DNA from: Bacteroidota bacterium | GTDB lineage: Bacteria > Bacteroidota > Bacteroidia > Chitinophagales > Chitinophagaceae | Reading direction: 5' to 3' | DNA: 8,517 nucleotides | Assembly: GCA_023426425.1 (NCBI GenBank) | Contig: JAFAAT010000195.1 | Span: forward strand, 1 to 8,517 | Shown here: in pieces, positions 1 through 5,541 of the stretch | Numbering within the stretch: the stretch's first letter is position 1 | Layout of the letters: each line of letters begins with the position of its first letter | Position numbers and translations under genes: made by a program | Notes under the pieces: model-generated | What the model was told of the DNA's origin: nothing | The model's database searches: none | What the model saw: the letters and a program-made list of their open reading frames with translations, nothing else

Positions 1-1096
1 AGGTGGTACACACCAGGGTGCGTTCCGGGAGGCTTTTGTAAAAGTCATCAGAGATTTTTATAAGAAAGATTATGAAGCATCGGACGTGAGACAGAGTATC
101 TGTGCTGCCATATCTGTGCGTGTGCAGGAGCCGGTGTTTGAGTCGCAGACGAAGACGAAACTGGGTTCCCAGAATGTATGGGAAGGTGGACCCAGCATGC
201 GTTCATTTGTCTATGATTTCCTTGCGAAGGAGCTGGACAACTTCTTGCATAAGAACCCGGCGGTTGCTGAGGCGATGAAGAAGCGGATAGAGCAGAGTGA
301 GCGGGAAAGAAAGGAGCTTTCTGGAATTCGCAAGCTGGCGAATGAAAGAGCCAAGAAAGCAAACCTGCACAACAAGAAGCTTCGTGATTGCCGGATACAT
401 TTGAATGATACACCTCCAGTAAAAGGCAAAGAGGATTTTCAGCAGAAACAGCTTGAGTCGACGCTCTTTATCACCGAGGGAGACTCGGCGAGCGGGTCGA
501 TCACAAAATCCAGAAATGTGGAGACCCAGGCGGTGTTTTCTCTTAGGGGTAAACCGCTCAACTGCTTTGGCCTTACAAAGAAGGTTGTTTATGAGAATGA
601 GGAATTCAACCTGATGCAGCACGCGTTGAATATTGAAGAGGGACTTGAGGGGCTTCGTTACAACAACATTGTTATAGCCACAGATGCCGACGTGGACGGT
701 ATGCATATCCGGCTGCTGCTGATGACGTTTTTCCTTCAGTTTTTTCCGGATCTGGTAAGAAATGGCCACGTATTCATTCTTGAAACACCATTGTTTCGCG
801 TAAGGAACAAGCAGAAAACTATTTACTGCTATGATGAGGAAGAAAAACAGACGGCAGTAAGGGAACTTGGGGGGAAGCCGGAGATTACCAGGTTTAAGGG
901 TCTTGGAGAAATTTCTCCGGAGGAATTTGCCCGGTTTATTGGTGAGGACATGCGTAAGGAACCTGTGCTGATTAGCCAGGAGGAATCGATTCAGGCGATG
1001 CTGAGCTACTACATGGGGAAGAACACTCCGCAGCGACAGCTGGATATTATCGAAGGCCTGAGGGTAGAAAAGGACCTTGTGACGGAGACCGCGTAA
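1..1096 (+). CDS. parE: DNA topoisomerase IV subunit B (ParE), C-terminal part, cut by the window start
   Basis: ParE is the ATPase/TOPRIM subunit of topoisomerase IV, which decatenates and relaxes DNA in the cytoplasm together with ParC. The first full codon is at 2 and 364 residues are visible, so a little over half of a typical ~620-650 residue protein is present. The visible part starts with GGTHQGAF, in the transducer region after the GHKL ATPase fold. The TOPRIM domain follows, with its catalytic Glu in EGDSASGS (Glu at 476-478) and the metal-binding DADVD at 683-697. Next come RFKGLGE (from 890) and the C-terminal YYMGKNTPQRQ. The lack of the GyrB-type insertion and the ending favour ParE over GyrB; this is from family knowledge, without an alignment. 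No ATG near position 86 should be taken as a start, because the frame is open to the window edge. A hairpin terminator follows the stop, and no parC gene lies downstream. Confidence 0.95.
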   Translation, partial: GGTHQGAFREAFVKVIRDFYKKDYEASDVRQSICAAISVRVQEPVFESQTKTKLGSQNVWEGGPSMRSFVYDFLAKELDNFLHKNPAVAEAMKKRIEQSERERKELSGIRKLANERAKKANLHNKKLRDCRIHLNDTPPVKGKEDFQQKQLESTLFITEGDSASGSITKSRNVETQAVFSLRGKPLNCFGLTKKVVYENEEFNLMQHALNIEEGLEGLRYNNIVIATDADVDGMHIRLLLMTFFLQFFPDLVRNGHVFILETPLFRVRNKQKTIYCYDEEEKQTAVRELGGKPEITRFKGLGEISPEEFARFIGEDMRKEPVLISQEESIQAMLSYYMGKNTPQRQLDIIEGLRVEKDLVTETA

Positions 1097-1119
1097 CGAG
1101 AATTGATTAGCCTTTGTAC

Positions 1120-1153
1120 ACATCGACTGCATAAACCGCAGTCGATGTTTTTT
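1120..1153 (+). terminator. Rho-independent terminator of parE
   Basis: An 11-bp perfect stem (ACATCGACTGC at 1120-1130 against GCAGTCGATGT at 1138-1148) with a 7-base loop runs into a T tract that extends to 1153. It begins 23 bases after the parE stop and separates parE from the DUF1761 gene. Confidence 0.9.
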
Positions 1154-1212
1154 ATTCCAGATTGCTGGATACTCACATCTATTATTTATTATCTTGTAGA
1201 AAAAAACAGCAT

Positions 1213-1716
1213 ATGCAAGACTTTAATTTCTACATTCTATTTCTCGCAGCACTCATTCCCCTGATTGTAGGGTTTATCTGGTATAGTAAACCACTTTTTG
1301 CTAATGCATGGATGAAAGCTGCGCGGGTAACTGAGGGAGATCTAAACAAGGGTAATTTTGTTTTGATTCTGGTGCTTACCTATGTGTTGAGCCTCATGCT
1401 TTCATTCCCAATGATGTCACTTACTATTCATCAGATGAGTATATACTCGGTAGTGGCAAACGATCCTGCACTACTGGACCCGAACTCTGAGCTTAGCCTC
1501 TATGTGGCTGAGTTTAGGAAGAAGTATGGGAGTAACTACCGTACGTTTAAGCATGGTGCGTTTCATGGTGTCATGGCTTCGTTATTTGTTGCGCTGCCAC
1601 TCATTGGTATAGTTGCGCTTTTTGAAAGGAGAGGCTTTAAGTATATCGCGATACATGTTGGTTACTGGATGATTACGCTCGCGCTTATGGGTGGTGTCCT
1701 TTGTGCATTTGTCTGA
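1213..1716 (+). CDS. DUF1761 family integral membrane protein
   Basis: This 167-residue protein has four predicted membrane helices at about residues 6-25, 49-70, 116-137 and 144-166. Two patches match my memory of DUF1761 (PF08570): an N-terminal GFIWYSKPLFANAW segment just after the first helix, and a C-terminal half with HGAFHGV, LFERRGFKY and GYWMITLALMGG. The family has no established biochemical function and is presumed to sit in the inner membrane. The ATG at 1213 is preferred over an upstream in-frame TTG at 1162. The TTG would place a polar 17-residue tail before the first helix and starts only 9 bases after the terminator of parE. A hydrophilic segment (about residues 80-113) between helices 2 and 3 contains a cluster of charged residues. 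The gene stands alone between the parE terminator and a gene that has its own likely promoter. Confidence 0.8.
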   Translation: MQDFNFYILFLAALIPLIVGFIWYSKPLFANAWMKAARVTEGDLNKGNFVLILVLTYVLSLMLSFPMMSLTIHQMSIYSVVANDPALLDPNSELSLYVAEFRKKYGSNYRTFKHGAFHGVMASLFVALPLIGIVALFERRGFKYIAIHVGYWMITLALMGGVLCAFV

Positions 1717-1779
1717 TATTCTTAGGATTTATTAACATAAATTCTTTTAACATGACGGGGTGGAAAGTCACAGTCTGGG

Positions 1780-1787
1780 TATATTTG
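1780..1787 (+). promoter_or_regulatory. Candidate Bacteroidota -7 promoter box
   Basis: TATATTTG matches the Bacteroidota -7 consensus TAnnTTTG exactly and lies 26 bases before the ATG at 1814. I see no TTG at the expected -33 distance, so this is a half-match only. Confidence 0.35.
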
Positions 1788-1813
1788 TACACATCCTTAA
1801 AACACTTCACCTT

Positions 1814-2227
1814 ATGAAAAAACTGATCGTCGCCCTGCTGCTCACACTGCCACTTTACGGATTTGCTGAGGAAAACCCAAAAGCTGCCACTGAAGGAAAG
1901 GAAGTGAAGGAAGCAGCCACAGAAGCCACTGCCACTGAGGCCGCAGCAACTGCTGCAGTAATTCCTGTTTCCATGTTCATGGGTACTGTTACCAGTATGG
2001 AAAATTACCAGCCACTCTCCGGTTGCGAGATAGAGATTGCTTGTCCTGCAAATGATATTAAGAAAACAATCCAAACTGATGCTTCAGGTAAGTTCACATT
2101 TGAGCAATTGCCCAGTGGAACCTACCATGTGACCATCAAAAGAAACGGATACGAGACTGTTTCACGCACACAGCAAATAACAGAAGGTTCGAAACTCAAC
2201 CTGGGTTTCATGCTCCTTGGTAGCTAA
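1814..2227 (+). CDS. Small exported protein with a carboxypeptidase-regulatory-like domain
   Basis: The product is 137 residues long. Residues 1-18 form a clear Sec signal peptide (MKKLIVALLLTLPLYGFA, then EE). Residues 20-50 are a low-complexity linker rich in Ala, Thr and Glu. Residues from about 55 to 133 resemble the carboxypeptidase regulatory-like (CarboxypepD_reg) beta-sandwich: a GTVTSMENYQPLSGCEIEI strand pair, then TDASGKFTFEQLPSGTYHV and IKRNGYETVSRTQQI. In Bacteroidota this domain usually opens TonB-dependent receptors or larger surface proteins, but here it stands alone with no barrel. The protein should be periplasmic or exposed, perhaps in a binding or scaffolding role; that role is inference. 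Two cysteines (71 and 77) lie in the domain and could form a disulfide. The ATG at 1814 is chosen because it starts exactly at the signal peptide; an upstream extension to 1760 would bury it. The gene ends in a bidirectional terminator. Confidence 0.8.
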   Translation: MKKLIVALLLTLPLYGFAEENPKAATEGKEVKEAATEATATEAAATAAVIPVSMFMGTVTSMENYQPLSGCEIEIACPANDIKKTIQTDASGKFTFEQLPSGTYHVTIKRNGYETVSRTQQITEGSKLNLGFMLLGS

Positions 2228-2262
2228 TACTGCGGGTGTCTGACGACACTCTTGCAGCTAGT

Positions 2263-2292
2263 AAAAAAGGCCTGTCGGACAGGTCTTTTTTT
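2263..2292. terminator. Bidirectional terminator between convergent genes
   Basis: The core stem is CCTGT (2271-2275) against ACAGG (2279-2283) around a CGG loop. It is extended outward by GG/TC, including one G-T wobble, and by an A run (2263-2268) against a T run (2286-2292). Read on either strand it ends in a U tract. It can serve the gene ending at 2227 (+) and the gene ending at 2300 (-). A smaller hairpin (GTGTC-TGAC-GACAC) lies just before it at 2236-2249. Confidence 0.85.
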
Positions 2293-2299
2293 ATGAGCT

Positions 2300-2905
2300 C
2301 TAGTCGTCGTATTTCACCTTTCGCTTGCCTGTCTTGCCGTCGATCTTAATAATCTTGTTTCCCTCTTTGATTTTTATATCACCGTCCCTGTCGATCTTTT
2401 TCATATAGCCTTCACCCTTGATTACAACGTCACCGTCTGGTTCTACTATCCGCTCGTACCGGGGCTTAGCAGCTTTTTTTCTGATTTGGTTTTGTTTGCT
2501 TTTGGTGACTTTTAAGGGCTGTTTAGCCGGCCTGGCTACGGAGTCTTTGTATTCTTCCGGAGCCGGGTGTTCTGGTATGACGTCAGCATTTGCAACTGGT
2601 ATTATTTCCCAGGTGCCAGACAGTGTTTTCCTGATACGATTGTTCACCACTTCACCCGTGCTCCCATCTACGGTATCTCCTGTTTGCAGATCCACATAAA
2701 GCCTCACGGGTTTGCCCGTTGCGGCTTCGAATGCTTCACCTGTGGTGAGGTTTCTTTCTATGATAATTTCCTTACCGGTTTCCAGGTCGATATAGGAAGA
2801 AGATGCTGAAGCATTTCTGCAGGAGGTCCAGACAGTGCCTGATACAAACACAGCGGCAATTATTGCCGACCTAATCACAATAAGCTCTGTTTTAATTCGT
2901 AGCAT
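2300..2905 (-). CDS. Repeat-containing exported protein, possibly a lipoprotein; function unknown
   Basis: I do not recognise a named family for this 201-residue protein. The N-terminus has a hydrophobic segment (about residues 8-27) ending in VWTSC, so Cys29 could be lipidated; Trp at -3 makes a poor lipobox, and a plain signal anchor is the alternative. Residues 38-87 carry short repeats built on T-G pairs: YIDLETGKE, NLTTGEAFEAATGKPV and YVDLQTGDTVDGSTGEVV. The T-G pairs begin at residues 43, 55, 63, 75 and 83, which is an alternating spacing of 12 and 8. A Pro/Lys/Arg-rich linker (about 110-150) follows. The C-terminus holds two 17-residue repeats starting at 157 and 174 (DGDVVIKGEGYMKKIDR and DGDIKIKEGNKIIKIDG), ending very basic. 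Such repeats suggest stacked beta strands in the periplasm or envelope; that is inference. It converges on the preceding gene through a shared terminator and is divergent from the next. Confidence 0.7.
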   Translation of the reverse strand: MLRIKTELIVIRSAIIAAVFVSGTVWTSCRNASASSSYIDLETGKEIIIERNLTTGEAFEAATGKPVRLYVDLQTGDTVDGSTGEVVNNRIRKTLSGTWEIIPVANADVIPEHPAPEEYKDSVARPAKQPLKVTKSKQNQIRKKAAKPRYERIVEPDGDVVIKGEGYMKKIDRDGDIKIKEGNKIIKIDGKTGKRKVKYDD

Positions 2906-2941
2906 AGCTGATTAGCAAGTATTAAAATCCATACCGTCGTG

Positions 2942-2972
2942 TTGTGGCATTTTTTTTGTTTTCTTATATTAG
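2942..2972 (+). promoter_or_regulatory. Likely Bacteroidota-type promoter for the 2995 gene
   Basis: TTG at 2942-2944 (-33 element) is followed after 20 bases by TATATTAG at 2965-2972, one mismatch from TAnnTTTG. This would place transcription start near 2978 and give a leader of about 17 bases to the ATG at 2995. It lies in the 89-base divergent region 2906-2994. Confidence 0.45.
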
Positions 2973-2994
2973 TAGAGATAAAACCTTAGAAGTT

Positions 2995-3717
2995 ATGGTG
3001 TTAAGTGAGATGTGGTTTTTGGAAGGATATGTCGATTTTGAATTGCAGAAGTACCGTTTGCTTGCATATCTGAAAGAGGTAAACAGCTATTTTAATCAAA
3101 CCAAGCTTTACCCTAAGCTCTCCGATGTGATCTTCCACTATAATAACCTGGTAGCGTTCCGTGATAACAAGAAGTTCTTACAGGACCAGTTCCCGAAGAA
3201 GCTGGACCAGATCAACATGCAGAAGCTGCAGCTGATGTATGAACAGATGCTGGCTGATGATGACTTAATGAGTGAGCTGGAGAATATAGCCAACTACTCC
3301 ATTCAGCAGATGAAAGGAACAATCGACAGTGGTGCGGAGATCTATGAATTTGTAGAGAACCAGACGCGAATAGAGCCGGTGGGTATTCTTCCCCTGTATA
3401 AGAACGAAGGATACTTGCTCCTGCGTTATGGTCAATACACTGAAGTGAGAGCCTATACTTACAACATTACCTTATTTGAGCATCAAAATGCCAAATACAG
3501 GGGGGTGAAGGTCGAGTATGTAGACAGCTGGCCAAAATCAATAACCAACACTTACGAAAACATCAAGAGAGAGATTATTCGCTCGATAAGAACACTACCC
3601 AATCCGGCAGTTTACTCTGTAGAGACGGAACTCACTGTACCACTGGATGAGACGTTCCTGCCGATTGCAAAGCGAATGCTGGTGCGCCATCTTGCCTCAG
3701 ACGGTTCAGTAGAATAA
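2995..3717 (+). CDS. Hypothetical soluble protein, 240 residues, function unknown
   Basis: I do not recognise this protein. It has no signal peptide or membrane helix, so it is probably cytoplasmic. The N-terminal half is largely helical and rich in charged and aromatic residues (for example FELQKYRLLAYLKEVNSYF, then KKLDQINMQKLQLMYEQML and a helix running to about residue 110). From about residue 127 it becomes beta-rich (VGILPLYKNEGYLLLRYG, then TEVRAYTYNITLFEH and YRGVKVEYVDSW), followed by a C-terminal alpha/beta stretch to 240. The layout suggests a helical N-terminal domain and a mixed C-terminal domain. The ATG at 2995 is preferred over a GTG at 2944, because the GTG overlaps the likely promoter and would add a short hydrophobic run not supported by the rest. 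ATG at 3010 is another possible start. The gene stands alone, converges on pfkA with 13 bases between stops, and codon use looks like its neighbours. Confidence 0.8.
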   Translation: MVLSEMWFLEGYVDFELQKYRLLAYLKEVNSYFNQTKLYPKLSDVIFHYNNLVAFRDNKKFLQDQFPKKLDQINMQKLQLMYEQMLADDDLMSELENIANYSIQQMKGTIDSGAEIYEFVENQTRIEPVGILPLYKNEGYLLLRYGQYTEVRAYTYNITLFEHQNAKYRGVKVEYVDSWPKSITNTYENIKREIIRSIRTLPNPAVYSVETELTVPLDETFLPIAKRMLVRHLASDGSVE

Positions 3718-3730
3718 ATTATCCTCCTAT

Positions 3731-4720
3731 TTAAATGGCAAGTACCCGGATCATTTCAATCATGTCCGGGCTTATTTTTGCGTTTTCCTTTACTACATTT
3801 TCAAAAGGTGTGAGGACAAGTTCATTGTTGATCAGGCCAGCCATCACCTGAGTATTACCTTCACGAAGTGCCATCACGGCTGCGAAACCCAATCTGCTGG
3901 CCAGTACCCGGTCGGCGTAAGTAGGTGAGCCACCGCGCTGGATATGTCCCAGGATTGTTGCTTTTGTGTCGAGGTTTGGAAATCTTTCAGAGATTAGTTT
4001 TAGCAGGTGGTTTGCACCGCCAAAATCATCTCCTTCTGCGACAACGAGGATGTGAACTGTTTTCTTCCTTCGCTCATCGTAATCGATTCGTTTCAGAACT
4101 TCGTCAGAATTTGTTACAAGTTCAGGTATCAGGATGTCTTCAGCGCCACAGGCAATACCACTGTTCAGTGCAATATACCCTGCATCTCTTCCCATCACTT
4201 CCACAATAAAGAGCCGGTCGTGTGCTTCGGCAGTGTCCCTAATCTTGTCTATAGCGTCTACTGCGGTGTTTACCGCAGTGTCAAATCCTATTGTATAGTC
4301 TGTTCCTGCCAGGTCTTTGTCGATAGTTCCGGGCAAACCAACTGCAGGTAGTTGATACCTTTTGAAGAATTCCACTGCGCCGCGAAAAGTACCGTCACCT
4401 CCAATCAGTACAAGTCCTTCTATCCCAAACTTCTGTAATTGTTCATAGGCGCGTTGCATTCCTTCCTCTGTACGGAAAGCTTTACTCCGCGCAGTCTTGA
4501 GTATGGTACCGCCCCTTTGTATGATGTTTGCCACATCAGTAGTCTGCATCTGGAAAATATCACCTTCCACCATGCCTTGGTATCCCCGGCGAATTCCGTA
4601 AACATCCATTCCGTAGTAAATAGCAGTGCGTACCACTGCACGTATGGCAGCATTCATTCCGGGACTGTCTCCGCCAGATGTCATCAATCCGATCCTACTT
4701 ATCGAGGTGTTGTTATTCAT
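3731..4720 (-). CDS. pfkA: ATP-dependent 6-phosphofructokinase
   Basis: PfkA phosphorylates fructose 6-phosphate to fructose 1,6-bisphosphate, the committed step of glycolysis, in the cytoplasm. The 329-residue length is normal for the bacterial homotetrameric enzyme. Visible motifs in order are the ATP-binding TSGGDSPGMNAAIRA (residues 14-28), GGDGTFRGA (107-115), PGTIDKDLAGTDYTIGFDTA (130-149) with catalytic Asp134, R169 and EVMGRDAGY (174-182) for fructose 6-phosphate, and GHIQRGGSPTYADR (258-271). Gly110 in GGDG and Gly131 in PGTID are the residues expected in ATP-dependent rather than pyrophosphate-dependent enzymes. Two departures stand out. The usual TIDND is TIDKD (Lys135). The arginine that contacts the allosteric effector in the E. 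coli enzyme (Arg54, in EDR) appears replaced by Asp in VEGDIFQ. Both comparisons are from memory of the family. A terminator-like hairpin and a likely promoter lie upstream, so it is probably transcribed apart from the carbonic anhydrase gene. Confidence 0.96.
   Translation of the reverse strand: MNNNTSISRIGLMTSGGDSPGMNAAIRAVVRTAIYYGMDVYGIRRGYQGMVEGDIFQMQTTDVANIIQRGGTILKTARSKAFRTEEGMQRAYEQLQKFGIEGLVLIGGDGTFRGAVEFFKRYQLPAVGLPGTIDKDLAGTDYTIGFDTAVNTAVDAIDKIRDTAEAHDRLFIVEVMGRDAGYIALNSGIACGAEDILIPELVTNSDEVLKRIDYDERRKKTVHILVVAEGDDFGGANHLLKLISERFPNLDTKATILGHIQRGGSPTYADRVLASRLGFAAVMALREGNTQVMAGLINNELVLTPFENVVKENAKISPDMIEMIRVLAI
3745..3779 (+). terminator. Candidate terminator lying inside the 3' end of pfkA
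   Basis: CCCGGA (3745-3750) and TCCGGG (3765-3770) can pair around a 14-base loop, followed by CTTATTTTT to 3779. For the rightward gene ending at 3717 this has the shape of an intrinsic terminator. It overlaps pfkA codons for the last residues. The loop is long, so the call is moderate. Confidence 0.4.
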
Positions 4721-4744
4721 TCGTTGGTTAAACTAGGTGATGTC

Positions 4745-4773
4745 TAAAAGTAAAACTTAATAATTATACCAAA
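4745..4773 (-). promoter_or_regulatory. Likely promoter of pfkA
   Basis: On the minus strand TTTG (4773-4770) is followed after 17 bases by TACTTTTA (4752-4745), one mismatch from TAnnTTTG. The start of transcription would fall near 4738, about 18 bases before the pfkA ATG. It sits just after the hairpin that ends the upstream unit. Confidence 0.45.
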
Positions 4774-4800
4774 CAGAACAGGCTGCCCTGGGGCAGCCTG
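4771..4800 (-). terminator. Probable terminator of the SulP-carbonic anhydrase unit
   Basis: A perfect GC-rich inverted repeat (CAGGCTGCCC at 4779-4788 and GGGCAGCCTG at 4791-4800, with 2 bases between) lies 23 bases past the carbonic anhydrase stop. On the minus strand it is followed by TTCTGTTT, an imperfect U tract, so termination may be partial. Confidence 0.65.
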
Positions 4801-4823
4801 CTTGTTAATATGCAGTATTGATT

Positions 4824-5537
4824 TTACAGCTCGCTGTCTACCAAAGATGCATTTGCACCGGTAGCAGTTTTTTGATTCATATCGACTGACTGAATTCTTG
4901 GCGCAGAAGCTACTTCATAGAATTCAACCCTGCCTGTTGCTACGTTATACATGCCGGCAGCGATGCCTACTTCACCTTTATTTACAAGCTCACGGATAAT
5001 GGAACTTTGTTCAAGGATTTGTTCGGCGCTATGAAATGCATTAAGAGTTGCTACTTTGTCGACAAACTCAACATTCTTGCTGGTCCTGTTCTCGTTCACC
5101 GTATTCTCCTGTTCAACAGCAGGCTTGATTTTCTCCAATAAACCTGAAAGATGTCCAAGTTGCACATTGTCACATGCGCCTTTGATGGCACCGCAATTTG
5201 TGTGGCCGAGGACCAGGATCAACTTTGAACCAGCAACTGCAGTTGCGAACTCGAGGCTTCCGAGGATGCCGGGGCTGATGATGTTTCCCGCAATTCTAAT
5301 ACTGAAAATGTCACCGAGACCTTGGTCAAAGATCAGTTCTGCAGATGTTCTGCTATCGATGCAACTGAGGATCGCTGCGAAGGGCCACTGTCCGTCCTTC
5401 GTTGCATTCACCTGTTCCAGTAAGTCGCGATTTAGCTTAAGGTTGTTTACAAAGCGGAAATTTCCTTCTTTCAAATGCTGCAGAGCAACAGATGGTGTAA
5501 TATCGTGCGGGAGAGTATTGAAATCGTGCTGAGCCAT
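4824..5537 (-). CDS. Beta-class carbonic anhydrase
   Basis: The enzyme interconverts CO2 and bicarbonate with a zinc ion. The 237-residue protein carries the beta-class zinc ligands Cys59 (in SCIDSRTSAE), His112 and Cys115 (in LGHTNCGAIKGA), plus the Asp61-Arg63 catalytic dyad. The flanking motifs GDIFSIRIAGN and GSLEFATAV are also typical. There is no signal peptide, so it should act in the cytoplasm. The ATG at 5537 is chosen because the fold starts soon after it and it lies 4 bases past the SulP stop. A longer reading to 5645 would overlap SulP by about 100 bases with a non-conserved 36-residue leader. The last 20 or so residues (after APRIQSVDM) look like a variable tail. The close coupling to the SulP gene suggests the enzyme works on bicarbonate moved by that transporter. 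It probably lacks its own promoter and is translated from the same mRNA. Confidence 0.95.
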   Translation of the reverse strand: MAQHDFNTLPHDITPSVALQHLKEGNFRFVNNLKLNRDLLEQVNATKDGQWPFAAILSCIDSRTSAELIFDQGLGDIFSIRIAGNIISPGILGSLEFATAVAGSKLILVLGHTNCGAIKGACDNVQLGHLSGLLEKIKPAVEQENTVNENRTSKNVEFVDKVATLNAFHSAEQILEQSSIIRELVNKGEVGIAAGMYNVATGRVEFYEVASAPRIQSVDMNQKTATGANASLVDSEL

Positions 5538-5541
5538 ATTT

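Noticed and set aside
203..1132. Long open frame antisense to parE (309 residues)
   Set aside because: It lies wholly opposite the conserved TOPRIM coding region and its translation has no recognisable domain. It is a codon-bias shadow.
1161..1195. Possible promoter (TTG then TTATCTTG) for the DUF1761 gene
   Set aside because: The -7 box has two mismatches to TAnnTTTG, and the implied leader would be very short.
1162..1212. TTG start for the DUF1761 protein
   Set aside because: It abuts the parE terminator and adds a polar tail before the first membrane helix. The ATG at 1213 is simpler.
2418..2809. Plus-strand open frames opposite the repeat-containing envelope protein
   Set aside because: The minus-strand frame has a signal segment and regular repeats. 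The plus-strand translations show no structure.
3925..4747. Open frames on both strands overlapping pfkA
   Set aside because: pfkA carries all family motifs in its own frame, so the others are shadows.
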